Shown: piece by piece, positions 25,856 through 33,923 of the stretch
How positions within the stretch are numbered: the stretch's first letter is position 1
Layout: each line of letters starts with the position of its first letter
Made by a program: the position numbers and the translations under genes
Origin: Clostridiales bacterium UBA5888
GTDB taxonomy: Bacteria; Bacillota; Clostridia; Oscillospirales; Oscillospiraceae
Direction: 5' to 3'
DNA: 38,385 bases
Assembly: GCA_002431965.1 (NCBI GenBank)
Contig: DJEW01000016.1
Location: forward strand, 127,489 to 165,873
Notes under the pieces: model-generated
The model's database searches: none
The model's input: only the letters and a program-made list of their open reading frames with translations
What the model was told of the DNA's origin: nothing

Positions 25856-27025
25856 ATGAGAAATTTCTTTATTCGTCTTCTCCGCTGGGCGCGCGATGAA
25901 CGCCGTGAGAGACTTCTTATCATCATACTTCCCTGTCTTGCCGTAATGGTCTCTGCGCTGATAATCGCGCCTCAGCTGGCGGTATACCGCGCCAACCGTG
26001 CCGCAGCCATGCAGGCCGTGCGCGAGCGGAGTGCGGCAGAAAACGCCGGCACGGACGCAGGCTCTGCAAAGTTATTTATCTCCGCGGCTTCCTCCGGCGA
26101 GGACATGTTCATTTCCATATGCGGCGAAGACGGCACGCCGGTGACCGGGGTGCGCTTTCAGATCACTCTCACCGCGCCGGACGGAAACGAGATATTCTGT
26201 TCCACCTACACCGACGGAAGCTGCTATCTCGTTGAGCTTGCCCCGGGTGCTTATACAGTGTCTATGTCACCGCAGCCGGGCTATGTCACGCCGGCTGCCG
26301 TCGAATGCACGGTCAGCTCGCTCACACACGAGGCAAAGTCGCTTGACGCACTTGTCCCCGGTCTCAACACCGTAAACGGGAAGCTTTACTATCAGGATAT
26401 AACCGGGCGCCGTGCCGCTGCCGTCGGAGTGGACATTTCCTGTTTCAACCGCAGCGTTGACTGGAACGCACTGCGCGAGCAGGGTGTGGATTTCGTCATA
26501 CTGCGCATCGGCGGGCGCGGCTGGGGCTCAGGGCACATCTATCTTGACAAGCTGTTCCACGAATATTTTGACGCTGCGCGCAGCGCAGGTCTGCGCATTG
26601 GCGTATACTTTTATTCAACCGCAGTTAACGCGCATGAGGCCGTAGAAGAGGCGGAGTTCATTGTTTCTGCTCTCCGCAGCGCACAGCTGGAGCTGCCGGT
26701 ATATCTTGACACGGAGTATTCCGGCAATTATCCCAACGGGCGTGCTGACAGGCTGTCTGCGGCAGAGCGCATGGATATACTTTCGGCATTCTCAGCAAAG
26801 GTGCGGCAGCACGGTTATGAGTCCGGAATATATTCCGGCGTATATTATATTGAACACGAGCTGGACGCCTCGCGCCTCGGCGCGCACAGTCTGTGGATAG
26901 CAAACTACACGCGCAATAACGCCCTCCCTTCGGTTGATTACCATTATGACATATGGCAGTATACCGAGAGCGGACGTATACGCGGCATATACGGCATGGT
27001 GGACATCAATGTAATACTGAAATAA
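25856..27025 (+). CDS. Membrane-anchored GH25 lysozyme with a Cna-B/SpaA-like domain
   Basis: This 389-residue protein has a basic cytoplasmic start, a membrane helix (about 20-43), a prealbumin-like beta domain (about 83-165, with GTPVTGVRFQITL and YTDGSCYLVELAPGAYTVS), and a C-terminal GH25 muramidase domain (about 185-389). Catalytic acids are expected at GVDISCF and YLDTEYSG; WIANY and DIWQYTESG are family-typical substrate-cleft segments. It would cut peptidoglycan on the outer face while staying anchored. The ATG at 25856 has AAAGAGAG upstream. Joining a Cna-B-type domain to GH25 is uncommon. Next to the sigF operon, a sporulation role (engulfment or mother-cell wall lysis) is possible but unproven. 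Confidence 0.88.
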   Translation: MRNFFIRLLRWARDERRERLLIIILPCLAVMVSALIIAPQLAVYRANRAAAMQAVRERSAAENAGTDAGSAKLFISAASSGEDMFISICGEDGTPVTGVRFQITLTAPDGNEIFCSTYTDGSCYLVELAPGAYTVSMSPQPGYVTPAAVECTVSSLTHEAKSLDALVPGLNTVNGKLYYQDITGRRAAAVGVDISCFNRSVDWNALREQGVDFVILRIGGRGWGSGHIYLDKLFHEYFDAARSAGLRIGVYFYSTAVNAHEAVEEAEFIVSALRSAQLELPVYLDTEYSGNYPNGRADRLSAAERMDILSAFSAKVRQHGYESGIYSGVYYIEHELDASRLGAHSLWIANYTRNNALPSVDYHYDIWQYTESGRIRGIYGMVDINVILK

Positions 27026-27058
27026 ATTCAGCGCCCGGAGAGAATCCGGGCGCTGAAT
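27026..27058. repeat. Perfect 14-bp hairpin at a convergent junction, no U-tract
   Basis: ATTCAGCGCCCGGA pairs exactly across a GAGAA loop, directly after the GH25 stop codon and 28 bases from the sigF stop. Neither strand has a U-tract after the stem. It probably protects or ends both transcripts. Confidence 0.65.
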
Positions 27059-27085
27059 CTGACCGACATATGACCGATGGTCAAT

Positions 27086-27793
27086 TTACTCCAGCATGCC
27101 GCGCAGTGCCTCTACGGCACGGCGTTCGAGACGCGAGACCTGCACCTGTGACACATGCATGACCCTGGCGCAGCTCTGCTGTGTCATTCCGTGATAGTAC
27201 CGCAGGGCAACGACCTGCCGCTCGCGTTCAGGCAGGCGTTCTATCGCCGCGCGCAGCGCGACGTGCTCCACCATCTTCTCCTCCGCGCCGTAATCGCCAA
27301 GCACGAGTTCAAGCGTGAAACCGCCCTCGCCGCTCTCCTTCTGCAGGCTCTCCGCCGGTCCTGTTGCAACCTCTGCAAAGGCGATCTCCTCCGGGGAAAG
27401 CCCGGTCTCTGCTGCAAGCTCGGATATATTCGCCTCGCGTCCTATACGCTGCTCAAGTGCGAGCCGCGCCGAACGGATCTGCGCCGCCTGCTCCTTTATT
27501 CCACGGCTGACCTTCACCGTGCCGTCATCACGCAGAAAGCGGCGTATCTCACCGGATATTTTGGGCACAGCGTAGGTGGAAAAACGTGTGCCAAACCCCT
27601 CGTCAAATCCGTCGATCGCCTTGAGAAAGCCCACGCAGCCAAGCTGATACAGATCATCCGGGTCAGCACCGCGCCCAAAGAAACGCCTGGCAACGCTCCA
27701 TATAAGCCCGGAGTTCTCCTCTACAAGCCGCCCCGCCGCCTCCCGGTCACCGGATTTTGCCGCACGGATGTCACTGATAATATCGGCGCTCAT
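27086..27793 (-). CDS. sigF: Sporulation sigma factor SigF
   Basis: This 235-residue sigma-70 factor directs early forespore transcription. Region 2 is visible at DLYQLGCVGFLKAIDGFDEGFGTRFSTYAVPKI, and region 4 ends with VMHVSQVQVSRLERRAVEALR, the recognition helix typical of SigF/SigG. Its position as third gene after spoIIAA and spoIIAB makes SigF rather than SigG the right assignment. The ATG overlaps the spoIIAB stop as ATGA. Known control: SpoIIAB holds SigF inactive until SpoIIAA is dephosphorylated. Confidence 0.96.
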   Translation of the reverse strand: MSADIISDIRAAKSGDREAAGRLVEENSGLIWSVARRFFGRGADPDDLYQLGCVGFLKAIDGFDEGFGTRFSTYAVPKISGEIRRFLRDDGTVKVSRGIKEQAAQIRSARLALEQRIGREANISELAAETGLSPEEIAFAEVATGPAESLQKESGEGGFTLELVLGDYGAEEKMVEHVALRAAIERLPERERQVVALRYYHGMTQQSCARVMHVSQVQVSRLERRAVEALRGMLE

Positions 27794-28230
27794 TTTCGTC
27801 CAACTCTCGGGCTGATCGTGCGGAGCATCGTGACGGTCGTCCCCTTTCCGGGCAGGGAACGCACGCGGAGCTTGTCCATGAAGCTGGACATGATGGTGAA
27901 GCCCATGCCGCTCCTGTCCTCGCCCCCGGTGGTGAAAAGAGGCTGCATTGCCCGCTCAATATTATCGATCCCGCGCCCCCAGTCACGCACGGAGATCTCC
28001 AGCAATCCGCCCTCCAGTATTCGCAGGCGCATGCTCACGCGCCCTATATGGTCCGGATAAGCATGCACGATGCAGTTTGTCACCGCCTCGGATACGGCGG
28101 TTTTAATATCGCCAAGCTCCTCCATCGTCGGGTCAAGCTGCGAGGCGAACGCCGCCGCCGTCATGCGGGCAAGCCCCTCATTGGCACTGCGGCTGGGAAA
28201 TTCGATTTTTATGTAATTGACGCTGTTCAC
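27790..28230 (-). CDS. spoIIAB: Anti-sigma F factor and kinase SpoIIAB
   Basis: This 146-residue GHKL-family protein binds and inhibits SigF and phosphorylates SpoIIAA. The N-box EAVTNCIVHAY, the G1 box DWGRGI and the G2 box RSGMGFTIM form the ATP site. The start is GTG at 28230, supported by AAAGGAG about 10 bases upstream and a 15-base gap from spoIIAA. Confidence 0.96.
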   Translation of the reverse strand: MNSVNYIKIEFPSRSANEGLARMTAAAFASQLDPTMEELGDIKTAVSEAVTNCIVHAYPDHIGRVSMRLRILEGGLLEISVRDWGRGIDNIERAMQPLFTTGGEDRSGMGFTIMSSFMDKLRVRSLPGKGTTVTMLRTISPRVGRK

Positions 28231-28245
28231 TGTAAATTCACTCCT

Positions 28246-28560
28246 TTATTTGCTTATTGCAACAGGCACAAGCCGGTCAACTCCCGATGCGTCGATGACG
28301 CGCAGCGGCTGCTTTGCCGGGTTTTCTATCCATACCCTGCCGCCAAGGCTCTTCATGCGCTGGTTTATCCGGATTATCACAGCGATGCCGGACGAATCCA
28401 TAAAGCTCAGCCCATTCAGATCCAGCACGCAGTCGCGCGGAAGGTATTCATCCAGCAGATCGTCAATTGCGCGCGTGGTGCAGCGCGCCTCGTGATGGTC
28501 GAGTTCCCCCAGGAGATACACCGTAAGCCGCCCTGCGGCAAAAGTCGTGCGTATGTTCAT
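28246..28560 (-). CDS. spoIIAA: Anti-sigma F factor antagonist SpoIIAA
   Basis: This 104-residue STAS-domain protein releases SigF from SpoIIAB when unphosphorylated. FMDSSGIAV holds the regulatory serine (S57, equivalent to S58 in B. subtilis). The ATG at 28560 has AGAGGTGAG upstream and matches the family start; the frame stays open to 28620 but that part overlaps a terminator hairpin. First gene of the spoIIA operon. Confidence 0.95.
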   Translation of the reverse strand: MNIRTTFAAGRLTVYLLGELDHHEARCTTRAIDDLLDEYLPRDCVLDLNGLSFMDSSGIAVIIRINQRMKSLGGRVWIENPAKQPLRVIDASGVDRLVPVAISK

Positions 28561-28601
28561 ACTCTCACCTCTTATTTTTATAAATATATGCATATAAGCA
28601 G

Positions 28602-28641
28602 AAAATAACACCGTGCACATAAAAGTACACGGTGTTATTTT
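28602..28641 (-). terminator. Terminator after valS
   Basis: A perfect 14-bp stem (AAAATAACACCGTG / CACGGTGTTATTTT) with a 12-base loop, 47 bases after the valS stop; on the minus strand it ends in TTATTTTCTG. It separates valS from the spoIIA operon and crowds the spoIIAA promoter. Confidence 0.8.
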
Positions 28642-28688
28642 AATAATATTACGCTGAATTTACTGTCGAAATACGCGCGCCAAAACTT

Positions 28689-31313
28689 TTATTTGCCGAG
28701 GTTTTCAAGGCTGAGCTTGAGATTTTCGATGAGTGCGGCGAGCTTTTCTTTCTTCTCGCGTTCGGCGTTGACGACATTCTCCGGCGCACGGGAAACGAAC
28801 TTCTCATTGGCGAGCTTTGCGATCTGTCCCTCAAACTGCTTGACGGCGTTGGCAAGCTCCTTTTTGATGCGCTCGCGCTCCTTGTCGAGATCGACAAGCT
28901 CCGCCAGCGGCATGAACATGCGGGCGTTGTCGGTTGCGAGAGAGACGGTGCCGTCGCCTCCGGAGGCTCCGGCATCGCAGACGCTGACCTCGCTTGCAAA
29001 AGCAAGCTTGCAGATATAGCTGCGCCCGGCCTCGAACGCTTCCTTGCGGTCAGTGGAAATGATAAGGTGCGCCTTTCTTGACGGCGGCACGTTCATCTCG
29101 CTGCGGCGCGCGCGAACGGTCTTGATAACAGTCATGACCATCTCAAAATTCTGCTCATCCTCCGGGAACGACAGCTCCGGTTTGAACTCCGGATAGCGCG
29201 CGATCATCAGCGCTTCGCCATCATGCGGCAGCGCCTGCCATATCTCTTCGGTGATGAACGGCATGAACGGGTGCAGCAGCTTGAGTATCTCTGTCAGCAC
29301 ATACAGCAGCACTTTCTGCGCGGAAAGCCTGGATTCTTCATCCTCGCCGTTGAGGCGCGGCTTTGTCAGCTCAATATACCAGTCGCAGTAGCTGTCCCAG
29401 ATGAAGTCGTATATCTTCGCCGACGCAACGCCCAGCTCAAAGCTGTCCATGTTCTCATTGACCTCTTTGACGACATCATTGAGCTTTGAAAGTATCCACT
29501 TGTCCTCTATCTCGAGCTTCTCGGGCAGCTCGTTTCTATCAATGGTGAGGTTCATCATGACAAAGCGGGAGGCGTTCCATATCTTGTTGCAGAAGTTGCG
29601 CATAGCCTCGCACTTCTCAACATAGAAGCGCATATCGTTGCCGGGTGAATTGCCGGTGATAAGGTTGAAGCGCAGCGCGTCCGCGCCGTATTTGTCAATG
29701 ATCTCAAGCGGGTCGATGCCGTTGCCGAGAGATTTGGACATCTTGCGACCCTGGCTGTCGCGGACAAGGCCGTGAATGAACACCGTCTTGAACGGTTCCT
29801 TGTTCATCTGCTCCATCGCGGAGAATATCATGCGCGCGACCCAGAAGAAGATGATGTCATAGCCCGTTACCATGACGGAGGTCGGATACCAGTAGTCAAG
29901 CTCCGGCGTATGCTCCGGCCAGCCCATTGTGGAGAACGGCCACAAAGCGGAGCTGAACCACGTGTCCAGCACGTCCTCGTCGCGCGTGATATTCCTGCTG
30001 TGGCAGCACTCGCACTCGGTCGCGTCCTCGCGGGAGACCGTAATGTGCCCGCAGTCCGCACAGTACCACGCGGGGATCTGATGCCCCCACCACAGTTGGC
30101 GGGAGATGCACCAGTCGTGCACATTCTCCATCCAGTTGAGATAGGTCTTTGTGAAACGCTCCGGCACGAATTTTATCCGCCCGTCCTTAACGACGTCTAT
30201 CGCTTTCTTTGCAAGCGGCTTCATCTTCACAAACCACTGCGGCGAGAGCATCGGCTCAACAGCCTTGCCGCAGCGATAGCAGCAGCCGACGTTATGGCTG
30301 TACGGCTCGACCTTGACAAGGTATCCCTGCTCCTCAAGGTCGGCAACAATCGCCTTGCGCGCTTCGTAGCGGTCCATGCCGTCGTACTTGCCGCCATTGA
30401 TGATCTTGCCGTCCTCGTCGATGCACTGTATCTGCTCAAGATTATGTCTGAGACCGACTTCATAGTCGTTGGGATCGTGGCAGGGGGTCATCTTCACCGC
30501 GCCCGTGCCGAAGCCAAGCTCGACGTAGTCGTCCGCCACTATGGGCAGCCTGCGCCCGACGAGCGGGAGAATGGCGTTCTTGCCGACAAGATGCCGGTAT
30601 TTTTCATCTGCGGGGTTTACGGCAACGCCGGTGTCGCCGAGCATGGTTTCAGGTCTTGTAGTGGCGATGATGAATTCCTCATCAGAATTCTCCACCGGAT
30701 AACGGATATACCAGAAGCTGCCCGGAATATCCTTGTACTCGACCTCTGCGTCCGACAGCGCCGTGCGGCAGTTGGGGCACCAGTTTATCATTCTGCGCCC
30801 CTTGTAGATAAGCCCTTTGTCATAAAGCTCGCAGAATGTTTCGCGCACGGCCTTGGCGCAGATATCGTCCATTGTGAAGCGGCTGCGCTCCCAATCGCAG
30901 CTGACGCCCATGCTCTTCTGCTGCTCGACTATGCGGTCGCCATACTGTTCTTTCCACGCCCACACTCTCTCAAGGAACTTTTCGCGTCCAAGGTCATAGC
31001 GCGTCTTGCCCTCGGTTTTGCGCAGAACCTCCTCGACCTTTATCTGCGTGGCGATGCCCGCATGATCAACGCCGGGTATCCACAGCGCGCTGTATCCCTG
31101 CATGCGCTTGTAGCGCGTGAGTATATCCTGCAGGGTGGAGTCCATAGCGTGCCCCATGTGCAGCTGCCCCGTGACATTAGGGGGCGGCATGACGATGGAA
31201 AACGGCTTTTTGTCAGGGTCTATCTTCCCGCGGAAGTACCCGCCCTTCATCCACATATCATAGATTTTCTTCTCGACCGACTTCGGGTCGTACACCTTCG
31301 GCAGCTCTTTCAT
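28689..31313 (-). CDS. valS: Valine-tRNA ligase
   Basis: This 874-residue class Ia synthetase charges tRNA-Val. The HIGH motif is present as LHMGHA in PPNVTGQLHMGHAM and the KMSKS motif as GRKMSKSLGN. A CP1 editing region, a tRNA-binding helical domain and the C-terminal coiled coil (DKERERIKKELANAVKQ onward) are all present, so it is complete. The ATG at 31313 follows AAAGGAG about 10 bases upstream; the frame stays open to 31421 but that extension is the leader RNA. Expression is controlled by the T-box upstream. Confidence 0.97.
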   Translation of the reverse strand: MKELPKVYDPKSVEKKIYDMWMKGGYFRGKIDPDKKPFSIVMPPPNVTGQLHMGHAMDSTLQDILTRYKRMQGYSALWIPGVDHAGIATQIKVEEVLRKTEGKTRYDLGREKFLERVWAWKEQYGDRIVEQQKSMGVSCDWERSRFTMDDICAKAVRETFCELYDKGLIYKGRRMINWCPNCRTALSDAEVEYKDIPGSFWYIRYPVENSDEEFIIATTRPETMLGDTGVAVNPADEKYRHLVGKNAILPLVGRRLPIVADDYVELGFGTGAVKMTPCHDPNDYEVGLRHNLEQIQCIDEDGKIINGGKYDGMDRYEARKAIVADLEEQGYLVKVEPYSHNVGCCYRCGKAVEPMLSPQWFVKMKPLAKKAIDVVKDGRIKFVPERFTKTYLNWMENVHDWCISRQLWWGHQIPAWYCADCGHITVSREDATECECCHSRNITRDEDVLDTWFSSALWPFSTMGWPEHTPELDYWYPTSVMVTGYDIIFFWVARMIFSAMEQMNKEPFKTVFIHGLVRDSQGRKMSKSLGNGIDPLEIIDKYGADALRFNLITGNSPGNDMRFYVEKCEAMRNFCNKIWNASRFVMMNLTIDRNELPEKLEIEDKWILSKLNDVVKEVNENMDSFELGVASAKIYDFIWDSYCDWYIELTKPRLNGEDEESRLSAQKVLLYVLTEILKLLHPFMPFITEEIWQALPHDGEALMIARYPEFKPELSFPEDEQNFEMVMTVIKTVRARRSEMNVPPSRKAHLIISTDRKEAFEAGRSYICKLAFASEVSVCDAGASGGDGTVSLATDNARMFMPLAELVDLDKERERIKKELANAVKQFEGQIAKLANEKFVSRAPENVVNAEREKKEKLAALIENLKLSLENLGK

Positions 31314-31352
31314 ATTCTGCGCTCTCCTTTGTCCAGTATATGCCTTGCCCGG

Positions 31353-31594
31353 GACGAAAAACGCCCCGAAGCCAAAGGCTTCAGGGCGATAAATTACCGC
31401 GGTACCACCTGAATTCCGCACAATATGCGGCGCTCTTGTCCGCTTAACGCGCGGAGCACGACCCGGCTACACAGCGCACGACCTTCACCCGGTATACTCA
31501 GAGCCGACCTTCCGCAGTGCCTCACAGGAGCTTTCACCGACCGCTCCCTCTCTGAGATCAGCATTATGCGTACTCCTGCCCATCACAGTAGAAC
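31353..31594 (-). promoter_or_regulatory. T-box riboswitch controlling valS
   Basis: The leader holds a stem I region with AGAGAGG and GTGAAAGCTCC elements, the T-box bulge AGGTGGTACCGCGG (31397-31410), which pairs with the CCA end of uncharged tRNA, and a terminator (31362-31388: 12-bp stem CGCCCTGAAGCC / GGCTTCGGGGCG on the minus strand) followed by TTTTT. Two valine codons, GTA and GTC, lie where the specifier is expected; GTC next to the basal helix is slightly favoured. Uncharged tRNA-Val would stabilise the antiterminator and switch valS on. Confidence 0.92.
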
Positions 31595-31600
31595 AGAAAA

Positions 31601-31629
31601 ATTATATTCCATTCCGCGCCGTTTGTCAA
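31601..31629 (-). promoter_or_regulatory. Consensus sigma-A promoter of valS
   Basis: The minus strand has TTGACA (31624-31629), exactly 17 bases, then TATAAT (31601-31606): a perfect match to consensus, leaving control to the T-box. Confidence 0.92.
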
Positions 31630-31641
31630 CACCCGTGCAAG

Positions 31642-31950
31642 TCAGAGACCCAGCATATTTTTCAGCCCCGCCGCATCTGTAACGCCGACACGCTTTGCAA
31701 TGAGCCTGCCGTCCCTGAACGCGATGAGCGTGGGTATGCTCATCACGGCGAAGCGCCGGGCAAGCTCCGGCTCTTCGTCAACATCGACCTTGCCGATTCT
31801 GACGCTGCCGCCAAGCTCTCTGTCAAGCTGTTCGAGAATGGGAGCCTGCATCCGGCAGGGTCCGCACCAGGTAGCCCAGAAATCCACAAGGGTCGTGCCC
31901 CTGGCAATGAAGCCGTCAAATTCCGCTGTTTTGATGTGTGCAACTGACAT
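31642..31950 (-). CDS. trxA: Thioredoxin
   Basis: This 102-residue protein is a normal-length thioredoxin with the active site WCGPC (C29, C32) and the cis-proline segment SIPT. It reduces protein disulfides in the cytoplasm. The ATG lies inside the last 35 bases of trxB, with an AAAGGAG site 9-10 bases upstream, so the two genes overlap and are co-expressed; the reductase is its likely electron donor. Confidence 0.95.
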   Translation of the reverse strand: MSVAHIKTAEFDGFIARGTTLVDFWATWCGPCRMQAPILEQLDRELGGSVRIGKVDVDEEPELARRFAVMSIPTLIAFRDGRLIAKRVGVTDAAGLKNMLGL

Positions 31951-32776
31951 GATCTATCTCTCCTTTTTCTTTATCGATGTATTCGCATGCGGAGAGCGCC
32001 GCCGTGTTCCCCTCGCCTACCGCTTTGGCAAGCTGGAAAGGCTTGCCCGCACAGTCGCCTGCGGCAAACACGCCCGGGATATTCGTCGCCCCGCCGCGCG
32101 TCACCGCGATTCCTGCCTTGCCGCTCTCAAGCCCCGGCACAAGCGTGGACACCGCTATGCTCTCTTTTATTATAAACACGCAGTCAACCTCATATTCTGT
32201 TGCGCCGGCAACAAGTGTTTTCACTCTGTCCGTTCCTTTTATTGCATAGCGCAGGCTGTCCGTAAAACGCAGCACCTTGCAGCCGATGCTCTCCAGAAAG
32301 TCCGCATCCGCGCGCGCCTCCGCGCCCGCGCCGACAACGGCAACAGTCCTGCCGCGGTACAGCATCCCGTCACAGGTCGCGCAGTAGCTGACGCCCCGTC
32401 CGAGAAATTCCGCTTCGCCGGGATAAAGGTTTTCGCGCGTGATACCGACGGCGAGGATGACTGCGCCGCAGGTATAAAACTCATTCCCCACCGCGACGCC
32501 GAAGCTCTCCCCAAGCGGCATAACGGACAGCGCCCGCCCAGCGATGATATCAGCGCCGCAGCTATCAAGCTGCCGCCGGAACAGCTGCGCGAGTTCGCGC
32601 CCCGTTGTGTTGTCAGCGCCGGGGTAATTCGCAATGCGCTCCGCCTTATAAAGGCTTGTCGTCTCCACGGAGTTTGCGATAACGGCAGCGCGCTTTCCGC
32701 GCGCATGGCATGTCATCGCCGCCGAGAGCGCCGCAGAGCCCCCGCCGATTATTATAATGTCATATACGTCAGACAT
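31916..32776 (-). CDS. trxB: Thioredoxin reductase-like flavoprotein with altered NADPH site
   Basis: This 286-residue flavoprotein has the redox pair in YCATCDG (C132, C135), an N-terminal FAD motif IIIGGGSAALSAA and the C-terminal FAD segment GVFAAGDCAGKPFQLAKAVGEG. It is shorter than typical TrxB (about 310 residues). The central domain departs from the NADPH pattern: GAGAEARADADFL stands where GGGDSAxEEAxxL is expected, and LRFTDSLRY replaces HRRDxFRA. Pyridine-nucleotide-independent reductases such as the clostridial ferredoxin-flavin type lack the same motifs, so ferredoxin or another donor may feed this enzyme. AAGGAG precedes the ATG at 32776; the longer frame extends into unrelated sequence. 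It overlaps trxA by 35 bases. Confidence 0.88.
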   Translation of the reverse strand: MSDVYDIIIIGGGSAALSAAMTCHARGKRAAVIANSVETTSLYKAERIANYPGADNTTGRELAQLFRRQLDSCGADIIAGRALSVMPLGESFGVAVGNEFYTCGAVILAVGITRENLYPGEAEFLGRGVSYCATCDGMLYRGRTVAVVGAGAEARADADFLESIGCKVLRFTDSLRYAIKGTDRVKTLVAGATEYEVDCVFIIKESIAVSTLVPGLESGKAGIAVTRGGATNIPGVFAAGDCAGKPFQLAKAVGEGNTAALSACEYIDKEKGEIDHVSCTHQNSGI

Positions 32777-32829
32777 ACCGCATCTCCTTATCATTGCTTT
32801 CTTATTATAAGCTGAATCGGGGCATAAAA

Positions 32830-33426
32830 TCAAGCCCTTCGCGCAGGCAGGCTGCTTTCCTGTGAAAAAAGCAGCCAAAGCGCCGTCATGAAAAGCGCTG
32901 CGCCTCTGCCGGAGAGCATGAGATACGCGCCCGCCGCCACAATGCAGTAAGCCATGGCGACGCTGCACATCTGCGCCGCCCGCGCGCCGCGTGTCTCTCC
33001 CATAAAGACGATGAGCAGCGCACACATGATGCGCCCGCCGTCCAGCGGCAGGACAGGCAAAAGGTTGAACAGCGTCAGCAGCAGGCTGACGCCTGCCAGA
33101 AGCTCCGCCCCTGCCCATGATGCGGCATATGCGAGCGCCAGACCCGCTGCAGGACCGGCTGCCGCGGCGGCGGCATGGACAAAATGCCCGGCACTGCCGG
33201 CATATTCGATGCACAGCCCCTGCGCCTCCGTGTGAAAGCCCGCAAGCTTCAGCCCGAACGCCCGCAGACATGCGGCATGCCCCAGCTCATGCACAGCCGC
33301 CGCGCAAAGCAGCGCCGCCAGTGTGCGAAAATCGAAAAAATATACCGTTGCCGCTATTGCGGCAACGGACAGCGGGTCGAAGCGTATCGCGGCACAGTAC
33401 TTATTATGTAAACTATTGCATGACAA
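32830..33426 (-). CDS. M50 zinc metalloprotease, SpoIVFB-like
   Basis: This roughly 198-residue membrane protease has HELGH (zinc ligands H46 and H50, catalytic E47) in its first helix pair and NLLPVLPLDGGR near the middle, whose aspartate is the third ligand in site-2 proteases. Short length and the LPLDGGR form match SpoIVFB, which activates pro-SigK in the mother cell; general M50 proteases of other roles look similar. The start is uncertain: AAAGGAAG lies at the end of the upstream gene, and TTG at 33426 (or CTG at 33432) is the best candidate; no ATG fits. The 10-base spacing to the preceding small gene suggests coupling. Confidence 0.75.
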   Translation of the reverse strand: MSCNSLHNKYCAAIRFDPLSVAAIAATVYFFDFRTLAALLCAAAVHELGHAACLRAFGLKLAGFHTEAQGLCIEYAGSAGHFVHAAAAAAGPAAGLALAYAASWAGAELLAGVSLLLTLFNLLPVLPLDGGRIMCALLIVFMGETRGARAAQMCSVAMAYCIVAAGAYLMLSGRGAALFMTALWLLFSQESSLPARRA

Positions 33427-33436
33427 TGGCAGTATC

Positions 33437-33694
33437 CTATCTTCCTTTCTCCATCCGTCCGGCAGGGTATGCCCCGCCGCTCCGCACGGCATCAAACGCG
33501 CAGACTATTGTATCCGTCAGCCCATACTCGGCAAGCCCCTCGCCCATCGTCTCTATCCGCGCGCCGGGGTTTTCGATACCCGCGGCGCACGCCGCCAGCC
33601 GTGCCGCCGTGTCCTTTGCCGCAGGAAACAGCAGCTTCAGCGCAAGGGCTGAGAGCACTGCGCACAGCAGCGCCGCTATCATGCGTCTCTCCAT
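33437..33694 (-). CDS. Small secreted or membrane protein upstream of the M50 protease
   Basis: I do not recognise this 85-residue protein. After a short basic start it has one hydrophobic helix (about residues 5-23, MIAALLCAVLSALALKLLF), then an Ala/Gly-rich outer part with two cysteines and GLAEYGLTDTIVCAFDAVRSGG. GGGGTGAAG precedes the ATG at 33694. It sits where spoIVFA lies in B. subtilis relative to spoIVFB, but shows no M23 peptidase domain, so any regulatory partnership is only suggested by position. Confidence 0.6.
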   Translation of the reverse strand: MERRMIAALLCAVLSALALKLLFPAAKDTAARLAACAAGIENPGARIETMGEGLAEYGLTDTIVCAFDAVRSGGAYPAGRMEKGR

Positions 33695-33732
33695 CGCTTC
33701 ACCCCGCAGGATAAATTTATTATATTTTATGC

Positions 33733-33761
33733 TTGACAATCATGTATTAAGTCATTATAAT
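33733..33761 (+). promoter_or_regulatory. Consensus sigma-A promoter of tRNA-Pro
   Basis: TTGACA (33733-33738), exactly 17 bases, then TATAAT (33756-33761): a perfect consensus promoter 36 bases before the tRNA. Confidence 0.92.
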
Positions 33762-33797
33762 AAAAAAGCTTTTTGAAAGCATACAGATCATATGCAT

Positions 33798-33873
33798 CGG
33801 GGTGTAGCGCAGCTGGTAGCGCGCTTGGTTCGGGACCAAGAGGCCCGGAGTTCAAATCTCCGCACTCCGACCA
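33798..33873 (+). tRNA. tRNA-Pro with anticodon CGG
   Basis: A complete cloverleaf: acceptor CGGGGTG / CACTCCG (with one G-U pair), D-arm with GCGC stems, anticodon stem CTTGG / CCAAG around loop TTCGGGA (anticodon CGG), T-arm CGGAG / CTCCG around TTCAAAT, discriminator A and an encoded CCA. It reads CCG codons. Confidence 0.96.
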
Positions 33874-33908
33874 AAAACGGCAGGCTTCTGAGGAAGCCTG
33901 CCGTTTTT
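33873..33908 (+). terminator. Terminator of tRNA-Pro
   Basis: AAAAACGGCAGGCTTC pairs with GAAGCCTGCCGTTTTT across a TGAG tetraloop, starting at the tRNA's last base; the final TTTTT is the U-tract. Confidence 0.92.
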
Positions 33909-33923
33909 CTATTCTTCATTTTT

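Noticed and set aside
29772..31412. 546-codon plus-strand open frame
   Set aside because: Antisense to valS and part of its leader; the translation resembles no family, while valS on the other strand is complete.
31412..31428. CCGCACAATATGCGG resembling the dispersed hairpin repeat
   Set aside because: This is a short stem of the valS T-box leader; only the CCGCACAATA core matches, and the flanks do not.
33117..33776. 219-codon plus-strand open frame before tRNA-Pro
   Set aside because: Antisense to the M50 protease and the small membrane-protein gene, running into the tRNA promoter; no recognisable domain.
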